From JAABVY01 sp964627935 (GTDB lineage Bacteria > Zixibacteria > MSB-5A5 > JAABVY01), in NCBI GenBank assembly GCA_964627935.1, contig CAZVLB010000002.1:242147-306146 (forward strand): a DNA stretch of 64,000 nt, in the 5' to 3' direction. A model generated the notes under the pieces. It was not told the origin of the DNA and searched no databases. It was given only the letters and a program-made list of their open reading frames with translations. Made by a program: the position numbers and the translations under genes. The first letter of the stretch is position 1. Each line of letters starts with the position of its first letter. Below are positions 1 to 9,255 of the stretch, in pieces.

Positions 1-1815
1 ACGGTAATCAAGTATTATTTTCGACAACGGGTGTTCTTTGGCCAGTTCCTCGAGAGTCTGCATATCGGTGGAATAGCCGGTTTTCTTTTCAGTCTTGCGT
101 TTGGGCTTTAATCCCAGGCGTACAAACAGGAGCTCCTGCAATTGCTGTGTGGAATTGACATTGAATTCATAGCCGGCGTAATCATATATCTCCGCCAGCT
201 TCTGCTCGATTTTGGTCTGCATATCATCAGAGAGCATATTCAGGAAATCTGAATCAATCCTGACACCTGCAAGTTCAACCTCGGCCAGGACCTCGACCAG
301 GGGCATCTCGATTTCATCGAAGAGCTTTTTCATGCCGGCCTTTTCAATCATTGGCTCCAGCACATTCTTGATTCGCAATGATATGTCTACATCTTCAACT
401 GCATAAAATGTCGCCTTATCAATTGGAACCACAGAAAACGGCAATTGCTTCTTGCCCGATCCGATCAGGTCGGTTATGGGCTGCATGGTATAGTTTAGAT
501 GTTCCATAGCCAGCCGGCCAAGATTGTATTGACGCGAGGAGGGATTATTGAGATAGGCCGCAATCATGGTGTCGAAAGCGATGCCCTTCATGTGAACATC
601 ATAATTGACCAGCACCTGATAATCATATTTCAGGTTCTGGCCGATCTTTTTGATCTTTTCATCTTCAAGAACCGGCTTGAATAAATTCAGCGTCTTATCG
701 AGATCGAGGTTATTGCCCTTTTCATGGCCCAGTGGAAGATACCATCCCGAGCCCTCATCAAGGCAGATTGAGATACCGACGATATCAGAATTCATGGGCG
801 TAAGCGAGGTCGTTTCGGTATCTATTGTGAATTCCCCGCGCTTCTTTATCCGAGAGATAATGTCCTTGACCGTCTTGTCATCTTCAACAGTCAGGTACTC
901 AACTTCCTTTTTTTTTGCCTCTTTTTGCTTCTGTAAATCTTTTTCACCAAAGAGCTCTTTGATGAAGCGGTGAAATTCCAGGTCGCTGAGAAGCTTAGTC
1001 AGTTCTTCTTCATCAGGTTCCTGTCTTTGCAAATCCGCCAGATTTATATCGATATCAACATCGGTCAGGATGGTTACAAGCTCTTTGGAAAGACGTGCAT
1101 TTTCAATATTTTCGCTGACTTTGGTGCGCACCCCCCTGGCCGAGATCTGATCGACATTGGCCAGGACCTCATCCATACTGCCAAACTGATCGATCAATTT
1201 CAGGGCTGTTTTGGGTCCGACTCCGGGCACGCCGGGAATATTGTCAGAGCTGTCCCCCATCAGGCCCATCAGGTCGATAACCTTTTCCGGAGGCACTCCG
1301 ATTTTTTCCTCAACTTCTTTCGGGCCGATCTCTTCGAGTTCAGATCCGGTTTTTTGCGGTTTGAGCAGATGGATCTTATCTGTTACAAGCTGATTGAAAT
1401 CTTTGTCCGATGTCAAAATCCTCACATCATAATTATCCTGAGCAACCCGCCGAGCCAGCGTACCGATAATATCATCCGCCTCTACCCCATCCTGCATCAG
1501 CAGGGGGATTTTCATAGCCTTGACCACCTCATGCAAGCGTGGAAGCTGATCGGCCATATCCTCGGGCATCTTGGCGCGCGTTGATTTATATTCCTTATAG
1601 ATCTCATGCCGGTGAGTCGGCGCGGCGGTATCGAAGACGACTGCCAGATGAGAAGGCTCATATTTATTCAAAAGTGAGAAGAGAGAATTCAGGAAACCGA
1701 ATGTCACCGATGTGTTTTCGCCCCTGGAATTGAATAGCGGAGTTCTGATAAATGCAAAATAAGAACGGTAGGCCAGTGCCGAACCATCGATTAAAATCAA
1801 AGTATTATCGGACAT
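1..1815 (-). CDS. polA: DNA polymerase I, N-terminal 605 codons (cut by left edge)
   Basis: DNA polymerase I, which fills gaps and removes primers in replication and repair. The protein starts MSDNTLILIDGSALAYRSYF, the usual opening of the 5'-nuclease domain (about residues 1-290). The helix-hairpin-helix motif GDSSDNIPGVPGVGPKTA lies near residue 186. A DnaQ-like 3'-5' exonuclease domain follows, with its first acidic motif intact (FTIDTETTSL, near residue 332) and a later NLKYD motif, so proofreading is probably active. The polymerase domain is almost entirely outside the window. The ATG at 1813-1815 overlaps the end of nadD by 11 bases, which suggests translational coupling at the end of a nadD-polA transcript. 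Confidence 0.96.
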   Translation of the reverse strand, partial: MSDNTLILIDGSALAYRSYFAFIRTPLFNSRGENTSVTFGFLNSLFSLLNKYEPSHLAVVFDTAAPTHRHEIYKEYKSTRAKMPEDMADQLPRLHEVVKAMKIPLLMQDGVEADDIIGTLARRVAQDNYDVRILTSDKDFNQLVTDKIHLLKPQKTGSELEEIGPKEVEEKIGVPPEKVIDLMGLMGDSSDNIPGVPGVGPKTALKLIDQFGSMDEVLANVDQISARGVRTKVSENIENARLSKELVTILTDVDIDINLADLQRQEPDEEELTKLLSDLEFHRFIKELFGEKDLQKQKEAKKKEVEYLTVEDDKTVKDIISRIKKRGEFTIDTETTSLTPMNSDIVGISICLDEGSGWYLPLGHEKGNNLDLDKTLNLFKPVLEDEKIKKIGQNLKYDYQVLVNYDVHMKGIAFDTMIAAYLNNPSSRQYNLGRLAMEHLNYTMQPITDLIGSGKKQLPFSVVPIDKATFYAVEDVDISLRIKNVLEPMIEKAGMKKLFDEIEMPLVEVLAEVELAGVRIDSDFLNMLSDDMQTKIEQKLAEIYDYAGYEFNVNSTQQLQELLFVRLGLKPKRKTEKKTGYSTDMQTLEELAKEHPLSKIILDYR

Positions 1816-2392
1816 ACAATCCTTCCGTGCGGATATACTTTACAACATCGGGTGGAACGAATTTGTCGATCGCTTTGCCTTCCCGCACCATATTCCTGAT
1901 CTCGGTTGATGAAATATCCATGGGTGGCATTTTGATCTTGATCATGCGTTCCTCGAAGCGGCTCTGTTCGGGTTGATCATCGCCGGGACGGTTAGCCATG
2001 ACCACATGAGCCAGGTCGAATATTTTTTCCGGCCGATGCCATTCCTCCATCTTCCCCAGATTGTCGGATCCGATAATAAAGTAAATCTCATACTCCGGGT
2101 AGATTTCATGCAATTTCTTTAACGTGTTGACAGAATATGAAGGTCCCTCGATTTCCTTTTCGACTTCCGACAACTCAAATCCGGGAATATCTCCGATTGC
2201 CAGTTGTACCATATTTTTGCGATCGTCATAGCTGGAGAATTTTTCTTTATGAGGAGGTTCATAGGTTGGAATGAACAGGACTTTTTCAAGATTAAGCCGG
2301 CGCATAGCAAAATGGCTTATTCCGATATGTCCCGTGTGAATCGGGTCGAATAAGCCGCCTAATATACCGAGTCTTTTAGCCTCGTCATTCAT
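1805..2392 (-). CDS. nadD: Nicotinate-nucleotide adenylyltransferase
   Basis: NadD transfers AMP from ATP to nicotinate mononucleotide in NAD synthesis. The 195-residue protein has the nucleotidyltransferase motif GGLFDPIHTGHIG (GxFDPxHxGH) near its N-terminus and ISSTEIRNMVREG (ISSTxIR) near its C-terminus; the length is normal for the family. The ATG at 2390-2392 (MNDEAKRLGILGG) was chosen. The frame stays open further upstream, but that extension only overlaps the preceding lipoprotein gene and is polar and unlike NadD. The start overlaps the upstream stop by 8 bases. nadA, an earlier NAD-pathway gene, lies far away at 56908-57999. Confidence 0.95.
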   Translation of the reverse strand: MNDEAKRLGILGGLFDPIHTGHIGISHFAMRRLNLEKVLFIPTYEPPHKEKFSSYDDRKNMVQLAIGDIPGFELSEVEKEIEGPSYSVNTLKKLHEIYPEYEIYFIIGSDNLGKMEEWHRPEKIFDLAHVVMANRPGDDQPEQSRFEERMIKIKMPPMDISSTEIRNMVREGKAIDKFVPPDVVKYIRTEGLYVR

Positions 2393-3161
2393 CGCTGAAC
2401 TGCTCCTGTTTCTGCTCGTTGATTTTCTTTTCCATGTCGGCAAGTTTGCCGCGGGCCTTTTCTGCCCATTCATGGTCCGGAAAAGCGTTCAGGAAGTTCT
2501 TGAGCTTATCGCGCGCATCGGAAAATTCTTTCTGCTTGATATCGATTTCAGCCAGCCTGTATAGAGCTTTGGCGCGCCATTTGGGTATCTGGTACGTGGT
2601 CACCACATCTTCGAAATAGATCCGTGCGGCACGCAGATCGCCTATGCGAAAATAGGTTTCACCGTTTTGATAGTCCTTATGAGCCATGCGCCCATAACAC
2701 GAATCGAGTATCTCGCGGGCATTCTGGCGGAAGGCGGAATTTGGGAAATCCTCCTGGAAATTTTCGAGTGTACGTACGGCGTCTTTGAGCTCATCCTGCT
2801 CAAGACCGATATTATCCGGCGCCGATTCAAAGTAACTGCGCCCGGCCATGAGCATGGCCTGGTCGGCCAGTGGTGATGTGGGATAATTGGCTATCAGTCG
2901 TTTGAATTCGCCCACAGCCAGTATATAATCTTCGTTGTTGAAATAGGACATGCCGATATAGAAGGCCACCGAATCGGCCAGTTTGGTGCCATGAAAACGG
3001 AAGATAACGGTCTGGAATGCTTCTGCGGCCAATGTATAATTGCCCTCACGATAAAGCTTGCGCGCATACTCGAACTGGTCGCGGTCGGTGTCGAACATCT
3101 TCACCTGGCCGGCGGCACAGGCCAGAGTGAGCAGGAGCAATAAAATTACCAGATAACGCAT
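2385..3161 (-). CDS. bamD: BamD/YfiO-like outer-membrane assembly lipoprotein
   Basis: Predicted lipoprotein with TPR-like repeats, of the BamD family that works with BamA in inserting outer-membrane beta-barrels. The signal peptide ends in a lipobox (LTLAC, Cys 15), giving a lipid-anchored mature protein. Repeats resembling YxxGNYTLAAEAFQxxI, NEDYILAVGEFKRLIANYP and KEFSDARDKLKNFLNAFPDH run through the rest; the 258-residue length is typical. YbgF/CpoB-type TPR proteins are similar in this region, so the exact subfamily is inferred. It lies 12 bases after the unknown secreted protein and overlaps nadD. Confidence 0.8.
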   Translation of the reverse strand: MRYLVILLLLLTLACAAGQVKMFDTDRDQFEYARKLYREGNYTLAAEAFQTVIFRFHGTKLADSVAFYIGMSYFNNEDYILAVGEFKRLIANYPTSPLADQAMLMAGRSYFESAPDNIGLEQDELKDAVRTLENFQEDFPNSAFRQNAREILDSCYGRMAHKDYQNGETYFRIGDLRAARIYFEDVVTTYQIPKWRAKALYRLAEIDIKQKEFSDARDKLKNFLNAFPDHEWAEKARGKLADMEKKINEQKQEQFSDE

Positions 3162-3173
3162 TTAGACCTCTCT

Positions 3174-3776
3174 TTAGCGTGATGCGAAGAAAAGATAAAC
3201 CAGGCCACCCAACAGACCACTTATCAAAACCGGTTCCCAGATCCTGGTGCGGTTCGATTCCGGGATCGGGGCCCGAAAAAGACCATTCTCTCTTTTCAAA
3301 ACAGTTTCAGCACTATCCCAGTCAATCTCCTCGGAAACTTCGTCCTGGATTTGATTCTGCCACAGAATCCTTTTATCCTGGCCAATCATGAGCGCATTCA
3401 TGCCGGCTCCGAAATGCCGTTTGAGGTTCCCTTTCGAGAATAGCGATGCGCCTGATCGACCGTAGTAAAAGTTTGAATTATATAGATTTATTTCCAATAT
3501 GTCAAAACTATTGTTGCCATTATCAATATACACTTCGGAGGACGTTTGTTTCAGCCTGGCGATAATAATATTGCGGAAAAACTCAGCCGGACATTCTACA
3601 CACTCAAATTTCAGGAGAAGTTGATCTCCAGCCGGTAGACCTGCGATCATGCTGTCCAGCATATCCTCGAAAGCCGATCTTACAAAACTTTCATTGCTGG
3701 GAATTTCCGCCCGGACTGCGAGGGGAAAAGAGAACAGAAAGATTAACATTGAGGCCAGTAACAGCTTAACCCTCAT
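3174..3776 (-). CDS. Unknown secreted protein with C-terminal membrane segment
   Basis: I do not recognise this 200-residue protein. It has a clear Sec signal peptide (residues 1-23, ending AVRAE). A central region near residues 55-95 (LLLKFECVECPAEFF, then FDILEINLYNSNFYYGRSG) follows, with a C-terminal hydrophobic stretch (PVLISGLLGGLVYLFFASR) that probably anchors it in the inner membrane. The only two cysteines form a CVEC pair. It overlaps the transglycosylase gene upstream by 11 bases and is followed 12 bases later by the BamD-like gene, so it is probably co-transcribed with cell-envelope functions. The residue pattern hints at a sensor or assembly role, but nothing in the sequence proves one. 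Confidence 0.75.
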   Translation of the reverse strand: MRVKLLLASMLIFLFSFPLAVRAEIPSNESFVRSAFEDMLDSMIAGLPAGDQLLLKFECVECPAEFFRNIIIARLKQTSSEVYIDNGNNSFDILEINLYNSNFYYGRSGASLFSKGNLKRHFGAGMNALMIGQDKRILWQNQIQDEVSEEIDWDSAETVLKRENGLFRAPIPESNRTRIWEPVLISGLLGGLVYLFFASR

Positions 3777-4422
3777 ATTTCTCCTTCAGATCATTATAGT
3801 TGGCCAGTACACGCTTGAGATACATCTTGGGCAGTGGCCGATCCGATCTGAGCCGCCGTCTTGTCTCGGTTTCTCCCAGATTATAAGCTACGATAGCATG
3901 TTTCAGGTCCTTGAATTTGAGGATCAGCTCATATAGATACAGGCTGCCCAGGCGAACGTTATATTTAGGATCAAACAGGGCATATTTGCCGGTCCAGTCA
4001 ATTCCCCTCCTCTGGGCCACATCAACGCCGGTGGAGGGCTTCATCTGCATCAGGCCCATGGCGCCCATATGTGAGACGGCATCTTTTTTAAATGAGCTTT
4101 CAGTTTTGATCACCGCCAGAAGAAGCAATGGATCGTAGCCGTATTTGCGGCTTTCGCTGTAGACAGCTTCGGTCAGACGGCCGACTTCACTTTTGCCCAG
4201 ATCGGACTGAAAATCCTCGATAATATCCTGGATGATGATCTTTTCCTTGAGCTCCCTGATTTGCTGCTGCTGACGAAATATAGTACGCTCATTTTCATAC
4301 TTGTCATAAATCAGGTATAAGAGGCCCAGCGACTGGATCATATAAATCAAAACCAGGACAAACGCCACCGGACGGGAAATAACCATTCCGGCGGTCTTAA
4401 TCGTCTTCAGCTTTGCCGGCAC
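3766..4422 (-). CDS. Membrane-anchored lytic transglycosylase (SLT domain)
   Basis: Peptidoglycan lytic transglycosylase of the Slt/MltE-like group, cleaving between MurNAc and GlcNAc. An N-terminal membrane segment (about residues 18-39) is followed by a coiled-coil stretch rich in Gln, Glu and Lys (43-70) and the SLT domain (about 85-200). The catalytic Glu is residue 108 in VIKTESSFK. The family motifs GAMGLMQMKPSTG and AIVAYNLGE follow. The length is small, so this is a minimal catalytic domain on an anchor. It lies 3 bases after rimO and overlaps the next gene. Confidence 0.9.
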   Translation of the reverse strand: MPAKLKTIKTAGMVISRPVAFVLVLIYMIQSLGLLYLIYDKYENERTIFRQQQQIRELKEKIIIQDIIEDFQSDLGKSEVGRLTEAVYSESRKYGYDPLLLLAVIKTESSFKKDAVSHMGAMGLMQMKPSTGVDVAQRRGIDWTGKYALFDPKYNVRLGSLYLYELILKFKDLKHAIVAYNLGETETRRRLRSDRPLPKMYLKRVLANYNDLKEKYEG

Positions 4423-4425
4423 ATT

Positions 4426-5739
4426 CTACTCCTTCCAGCTTTCAGCATCGAGATCATAGGCCTCAATTCCGGTTACCTTGAGATTGTAGAAACGGCCTGT
4501 CTCGAAATCGCCAAACGCCCTCACAAAACCGTCGATCTCAGGTGTCTGATCATATCGTCGGGCAATAAAATAACCATCTTTGCTCAATTCATCAATTATA
4601 ACTTCTATATTTTTTCCCAGAAGCGTGCTGTTACGTTCCAGCGACTGATCCATGACCAGGGTCATCAAGGTGTCGATTCGTTTGCTGACAGCCTCCTGAG
4701 GTACTACAGGGCCCATTTTATAGGCCTTTGTGTCCTCCTCATGGCTGTATGGGAACACACCCACCCGCTCGATTGCAAAATCTTTCTGGAATTGCCACAG
4801 TTGCCCGAAATCATCATCACTCTCGCCCGGAAATCCGATTATATAGGTGGTTCTGAGCACAACATTGTCGATTCTGCCGCGCAACTCTTCTATCAGCTTT
4901 TTGATCCGATTAGAACTGATTCTGCGATTCATTTTCTTGAGCATTTTATCGGAGATGTGCTGCAGCGGCATATCCAGGTACGGCACAACCTTACCTCCGG
5001 TGGCCAAATGATCTATCAATTCGGGATAGTAATGCGCCGGATGAGTGTAAAGGAGCCTGATCCATGAGATTCCATCGATCTTTTCAAGCTTTTCCAGAAG
5101 CTTTGCCAGCCGTCTTTCGGCATACAGGTCAAGACCATATTGAGTAATATCCTGGGCCACTATAATCAGCTCGCGGACACCATGATCTGCCATAGCCCTG
5201 GCTTCATTGACGATATCCGATATCCGACGTGAACGATGCCTGCCCCTGATCAACGGGATTGCACAATAGGAGCAGAAATTATCGCAGCCGTCGGATATTT
5301 TGAGATATGCGTAAGGCCTGTCATATTTTTCCGAAATGACTTTATATTCGCGGTATTTTTTGGTTAATATCGTATCTGTGGATTTGCCCTTGTCAAGGCC
5401 CAGAATTTTATCTCGTGCATTGCTCAGGTTAGCGATACCAACAACCATGTCTACCTCCGGCATCTCCTTTTCGACAATATGTTTATAGCGTTGCGCCAGA
5501 CATCCTGCCAGAACCAGCTTTGCGTTTCGCTTATTCTTAATCACCGCAAGATCCATGATCTCGTTAATCGACTCCTCCTTGGCGGCATCGATAAATCCGC
5601 AGCTATTGACAATTATTATATCCGCCTCTTCGGGATTATCGGTGCGCCTGTTACCCTTCTGCTCGATCAGATTAAGCAATATGCCGCCGTCGACCTCATT
5701 TTTGGGACAGCCGAGGTTTTTTAGATATACTTTTTTCAT
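4426..5739 (-). CDS. rimO: Ribosomal protein S12 methylthiotransferase RimO
   Basis: RimO adds a methylthio group to an aspartate of ribosomal protein S12, using two iron-sulfur clusters and S-adenosylmethionine. The N-terminal UPF0004 domain carries the three cluster cysteines C11, C47 and C80. The radical-SAM motif CxxxCxxC is at C152, C156 and C159 (GCDNFCSYCAIPLIRGRHRS). A C-terminal TRAM-like domain ends the protein. The opening KKVYLKNLGCPKNEVDGG favours RimO over the tRNA enzyme MiaB. The start is an ATG 5 bases after the lolA stop, and 437 residues is normal. Confidence 0.94.
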   Translation of the reverse strand: MKKVYLKNLGCPKNEVDGGILLNLIEQKGNRRTDNPEEADIIIVNSCGFIDAAKEESINEIMDLAVIKNKRNAKLVLAGCLAQRYKHIVEKEMPEVDMVVGIANLSNARDKILGLDKGKSTDTILTKKYREYKVISEKYDRPYAYLKISDGCDNFCSYCAIPLIRGRHRSRRISDIVNEARAMADHGVRELIIVAQDITQYGLDLYAERRLAKLLEKLEKIDGISWIRLLYTHPAHYYPELIDHLATGGKVVPYLDMPLQHISDKMLKKMNRRISSNRIKKLIEELRGRIDNVVLRTTYIIGFPGESDDDFGQLWQFQKDFAIERVGVFPYSHEEDTKAYKMGPVVPQEAVSKRIDTLMTLVMDQSLERNSTLLGKNIEVIIDELSKDGYFIARRYDQTPEIDGFVRAFGDFETGRFYNLKVTGIEAYDLDAESWKE

Positions 5740-5744
5740 AATGG

Positions 5745-6392
5745 TTACGGCAGGCGGATTTCTTCCACGCCTTTAGGGGTTTTGAACTGGAATATCTGCG
5801 GAGGAATTTTCTTGTCAATCCTGTAATCACTGAAACGGATAGTAACCAGATTGCCGTTGATATCGCGATATTCCGCGCGCCGGGTCAGGTATGTTTGGGC
5901 ATCTATGAAAAGCGTCATTTTCTTGATGAAATTATCCGGGTCCCTGGATGTCAGAACGATCTGATAGCATGGGCCGAATTCACATTCCTCGTCATGCAAA
6001 AGATCGGCATCATATCCCTCTTTAAAAGAAAACACATATTCCGAGGGACGAACCAGGTCATCGACATTCTTGATCGAATCTATGCGAACCTGCTTATTAT
6101 CCACTGAGTAGACCCACAACAGAACAGAATCTGAGACAATCACCTGATCCTCGGTTTCGATTCGAAAGCGGTCATCAGAGGTCAGAAATATCTTGCCGCT
6201 GGTTTGGTCCACTGTGGCAAAGACGCCCGAGCCGACTTCCTGTTCAAAATCTACCTGCAGTGTTTCGATCTTTTTCAGCCTTTTCTCGATGTCTGCCAGA
6301 AGCTTATCCTCTTGAGACGCGTAAGCTACGGTTGCCAGAAAGATTATCACCAGTAAAGCTGAAAGCAAATTTCTATAGCTTAATATTTTCAT
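5745..6392 (-). CDS. lolA: Outer-membrane lipoprotein carrier LolA
   Basis: LolA carries lipoproteins across the periplasm from the LolCDE complex to the outer membrane. The protein has a signal peptide (cleavage near AYASQED) and the LolA pattern IEKRLKKIETLQVDFEQE, then FRIETEDQVIVSDSVLLWVY, then FDYRIDKKIPP-type C-terminal strands. The ATG at 6390-6392 (MKILSYRN) is preferred over a TTG five codons upstream because it gives a normal signal peptide. No LolB is visible, and the LolCDE-like genes at 30551-33712 sit beside an exporter instead. It lies 24 bases after ftsK. Confidence 0.88.
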   Translation of the reverse strand: MKILSYRNLLSALLVIIFLATVAYASQEDKLLADIEKRLKKIETLQVDFEQEVGSGVFATVDQTSGKIFLTSDDRFRIETEDQVIVSDSVLLWVYSVDNKQVRIDSIKNVDDLVRPSEYVFSFKEGYDADLLHDEECEFGPCYQIVLTSRDPDNFIKKMTLFIDAQTYLTRRAEYRDINGNLVTIRFSDYRIDKKIPPQIFQFKTPKGVEEIRLP

Positions 6393-6416
6393 ATATCTGT
6401 TATACAACCAAGTTGA

Positions 6417-8756
6417 TCAGGGGTTGGATGTGAAATTTTCAAGAAATGTCTGATCGGCCAGCACCTCACGTGCCTTGGAGCCATCATAGGGCCCTACTAC
6501 TCCCTTGGCCTCAAGCGAATCGATCAGACGCGCGGCCCGTTGATAGCCGATTCCCAACCGTCTTTGCAGGAGTGATACCGAACCCTGTTTGTGCCTGATC
6601 ACAACCTCAGCGGCCTCTTTTAAGAGCGGATCGGACTCATCAACCAGGGCACGTTTCTTGGTCGCTTCTTCGGTCATGGAATCGATCCGTTCGACATCAA
6701 CTTCCTGTACTTTAATTGTGTCAACCAGTCGCGCAGTTTCCTCTGAGGATATATAGGCGCCATGAATACGAACAGGTTCGGCCTGGCCCGGTTCGAGGAA
6801 AAGCATATCTCCCTTGCCCAAAAGTTTTTCCGCGCCGTTGCCATCAAGAATAGTCCTCGAATCAATCCGCGTGGCCACCTGGAATGCTATTCGGGCTGAA
6901 AAATTGGCTTTGATAAGTCCGGTGATAACATCCACCGAGGGACGCTGGGTGGCCAGAATCAGATGAATCCCGACCGCACGGGCCATCTGGGCCAGACGAG
7001 TCAGGAGGATTTCAATCCGGCCGGATTGCTGAGACATCATCAGGTCAGCCAGCTCATCAACAGCGATTACAATATATGGCAAGCGCTCATCAGGTTTGAC
7101 CTTAACATTAAATTGCACAATATTTCTTACACCCAGCTTGGCCAGCTTTTTATAGCGGTTTTCCATTTCCACCACGGCATCATTGAGCACCCGTTCGGCC
7201 TGCTTGGGACGGGTTATGACCGGCCGTTCCAGATGCGGGATGCCGGCGTAGACCGAAAGTTCGAGCATCTTTGGATCGATGAAGATAAAGCGCAGGTTCT
7301 TGGGATGATGCCGGAATATCAGGCTGCTGATAATGACATTCATGCAGACCGACTTGCCGCTGCCGGTTGCACCGGCAATCAGCAGATGAGGCATGGCCGC
7401 CAGATCTGCTACAAACGGTTCGCCGGAGATATCCATCCCCAGCGCCATGGGAAGAATCACTTTATTTGATTTAAACTTTTTATCTTTGAGCACATCCTTC
7501 AGAAAAACCATTTGTGGATGACGGTTGGGAATTTCAATACCGATTGCCGCCTTGCCGGGTACAGGCGCAATGATCCTGATCCTTTTAGCCTGGAGAGCCA
7601 GCGCCAGATCATCGGAAAGGTTCATGACCTGATTGACTTTGATTCCGGGTGCCGGTTTGAACTCATAGCGTGTGATAATCGGCCCCGGGTATTTTTCGAT
7701 CCTATTGTCGACAATCTTGATATTGAATGTCTCCAGTGTCTCACGCAACTGATCAGCCACCAGATTCATCTCGGCATTGCTGATCGCCTGATCCGGCTGA
7801 GGATTATCATCCAGCATTTCGAAATCGGGTAAAGCAAAACCATCTTCGGCCCGGCGGGTCATCTTGACCAGCAGCTTTTCCGTATCCGGATCGTTCTCAT
7901 CGGCAGGCTTGACTTCCGACCGGATACCGCGATCCTCGGATATCTTCTCGAACAGATCGGTGAATTTACCCTGATCATCCTGAGAACTATCATCGATCTC
8001 TTCTTCTTCCACCTCATTTTCGACTGATTTGGTACGGGTAAAGAGTGATACAATACTGCTGTAAGCCGACCTGAACGGTTCGAGCAATCTGCTGAACCTG
8101 AATTTTGTGGCTGTCGTCTTTTTGCTTCTTGCGCTGGTTTTGGCCTTGCTGCCAACCCCGAACCATCCCATAATTGTTGTGCGCACATTAGCAGGAATGG
8201 CTGTGATTTTCTTGTCCCACCATGACGGCCGCCATTCGATCAGCATAAAGAAGAAGAAAAGCATCAGGGCCCCGAAAATAAATATAGTCCCGACAGTCCC
8301 GAACAGCCTCAGTACAAAGCTGGCCAATCCGATTGCCAGTGCGCCACCGGGAGTACTGATAAAATCGATATGTCCGCCGCGATGAACATACTGGATGCTC
8401 AGGATCACTACCAGTGCCGAAATGATCAGGAATGTGTACCAGACTTTTTTGCGAAGCTGAGGGAGTTTCCATCGGAATAAATATTTGACTCCTGAGATAA
8501 CGGCATAGACCGGGATAAAGAATGCCAGAAATCCTATAGTATAATAAAGAAGATATGACAGCCCGGCTCCCACCAGCCCGACCCAGTTATTGGGGATGAT
8601 CTCAAATAATGAAAAACCGAATTCCCCGGTGATACGGAAATCATCTTCGGTGGAATGCGATACCAGCGAGAAGAAAACCAGAATCCCGCAGGTTAAAAGC
8701 AAAAGCCCTAATATCTCCTCTTTCCTGCGAGGAGGAATTTTTGCGAGCGCCTTCAT
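6417..8756 (-). CDS. ftsK: DNA translocase FtsK/SpoIIIE
   Basis: FtsK pumps DNA at the division septum and coordinates chromosome segregation with cell division. Four to five N-terminal membrane segments (about residues 18-175) are followed by an acidic linker (about 215-310). The RecA-like motor has Walker A GATGSGKSV near residue 465 and Walker B-type IVIAVDELADLMM. The C-terminal gamma winged helix (KQGSVSLLQRRLGIGYQRAARL) reads polarity sequences on the chromosome. At 779 residues it has a short linker, as is common outside gammaproteobacteria. The ATG start has a clear GGAGG upstream. Confidence 0.97.
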   Translation of the reverse strand: MKALAKIPPRRKEEILGLLLLTCGILVFFSLVSHSTEDDFRITGEFGFSLFEIIPNNWVGLVGAGLSYLLYYTIGFLAFFIPVYAVISGVKYLFRWKLPQLRKKVWYTFLIISALVVILSIQYVHRGGHIDFISTPGGALAIGLASFVLRLFGTVGTIFIFGALMLFFFFMLIEWRPSWWDKKITAIPANVRTTIMGWFGVGSKAKTSARSKKTTATKFRFSRLLEPFRSAYSSIVSLFTRTKSVENEVEEEEIDDSSQDDQGKFTDLFEKISEDRGIRSEVKPADENDPDTEKLLVKMTRRAEDGFALPDFEMLDDNPQPDQAISNAEMNLVADQLRETLETFNIKIVDNRIEKYPGPIITRYEFKPAPGIKVNQVMNLSDDLALALQAKRIRIIAPVPGKAAIGIEIPNRHPQMVFLKDVLKDKKFKSNKVILPMALGMDISGEPFVADLAAMPHLLIAGATGSGKSVCMNVIISSLIFRHHPKNLRFIFIDPKMLELSVYAGIPHLERPVITRPKQAERVLNDAVVEMENRYKKLAKLGVRNIVQFNVKVKPDERLPYIVIAVDELADLMMSQQSGRIEILLTRLAQMARAVGIHLILATQRPSVDVITGLIKANFSARIAFQVATRIDSRTILDGNGAEKLLGKGDMLFLEPGQAEPVRIHGAYISSEETARLVDTIKVQEVDVERIDSMTEEATKKRALVDESDPLLKEAAEVVIRHKQGSVSLLQRRLGIGYQRAARLIDSLEAKGVVGPYDGSKAREVLADQTFLENFTSNP

Positions 8757-8789
8757 ACATTATCCAATTTAAAACAGATTAAAATCCCG

Positions 8790-8832
8790 TCAACAAAAAA
8801 TAAAAGGCAGCCCATAATGAGAGGCTGCCTCC
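8790..8832 (-). terminator. Rho-independent terminator of the HU gene
   Basis: An 8-bp perfect stem (8805-8812 with 8823-8830, AGGCAGCC/GGCTGCCT) with a 10-base loop is followed on the minus strand by a T-rich run. It lies 20 bases after the HU stop codon and before ftsK. Confidence 0.88.
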
Positions 8833-8851
8833 ATCCAAAGCTTTACAGGAC

Positions 8852-9124
8852 CTACTTGATAGCCTGTCTCAGTTTTTTACCGGCTTTGAACTTGGGAACC
8901 TTGGCAGCCGCGATTTTAATTGGCTGACCGGTCTGCGGATTTCTGCCGGTGCGGGCTTTCCTTTTGGAAACCGTGAAAGTGCCAAAGCCGACGAAGCTGA
9001 TCTTGCCGTCCTTTTTCAATGACCTGGTAACGCCATCGAAAAATGAATCCATGGCTTTGCGGGCCTGGACCTTCGTCATATTGGCATCCTTGGCAATTTT
9101 TTCGACCAGTTGCTCTTTGGTCAT
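8852..9124 (-). CDS. hup: HU-family nucleoid protein
   Basis: Small DNA-bending histone-like protein of 90 residues. The family signature is intact: GFGTFTVSKRKARTGRNPQTG (residues about 46-66), containing the DNA-contacting arm with its conserved GRNPQTG. The ATG at 9122-9124 (MTKEQLVEK) is the start because GGGAG lies 7 bases upstream; an in-frame TTG two codons earlier is too close to that site. The gene has its own candidate promoter (9174-9202) and terminator (8790-8832) and is probably monocistronic. HU and IHF subunits are hard to separate from sequence; the arm and length fit HU. Confidence 0.96.
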   Translation of the reverse strand: MTKEQLVEKIAKDANMTKVQARKAMDSFFDGVTRSLKKDGKISFVGFGTFTVSKRKARTGRNPQTGQPIKIAAAKVPKFKAGKKLRQAIK

Positions 9125-9173
9125 AAGCAATCTCCCTTGCTAAAGATTTGGTTTTTTGATGGCTTACATTAAC

Positions 9174-9202
9174 AGTTAAAATTGTTGAGCAATTCAAGTC
9201 AA
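9174..9202 (-). promoter_or_regulatory. Candidate sigma-70 promoter for the HU gene
   Basis: On the minus strand TTGACT (9197-9202) and TTAACT (9174-9179) are separated by 17 bases, about 50 bases upstream of the HU ATG. The -35 is good and the -10 moderate. Confidence 0.45.
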
Positions 9203-9255
9203 CAATAATTTTATCTAAAAATGCCTAATTTTCGGGCTCTGGGGGGCATCTGACA

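Noticed and set aside
970..1584. Long open frame on the plus strand inside polA
   Set aside because: It is antisense to a strongly conserved polymerase gene, has no known domain, and overlaps the 5'-nuclease coding region fully.
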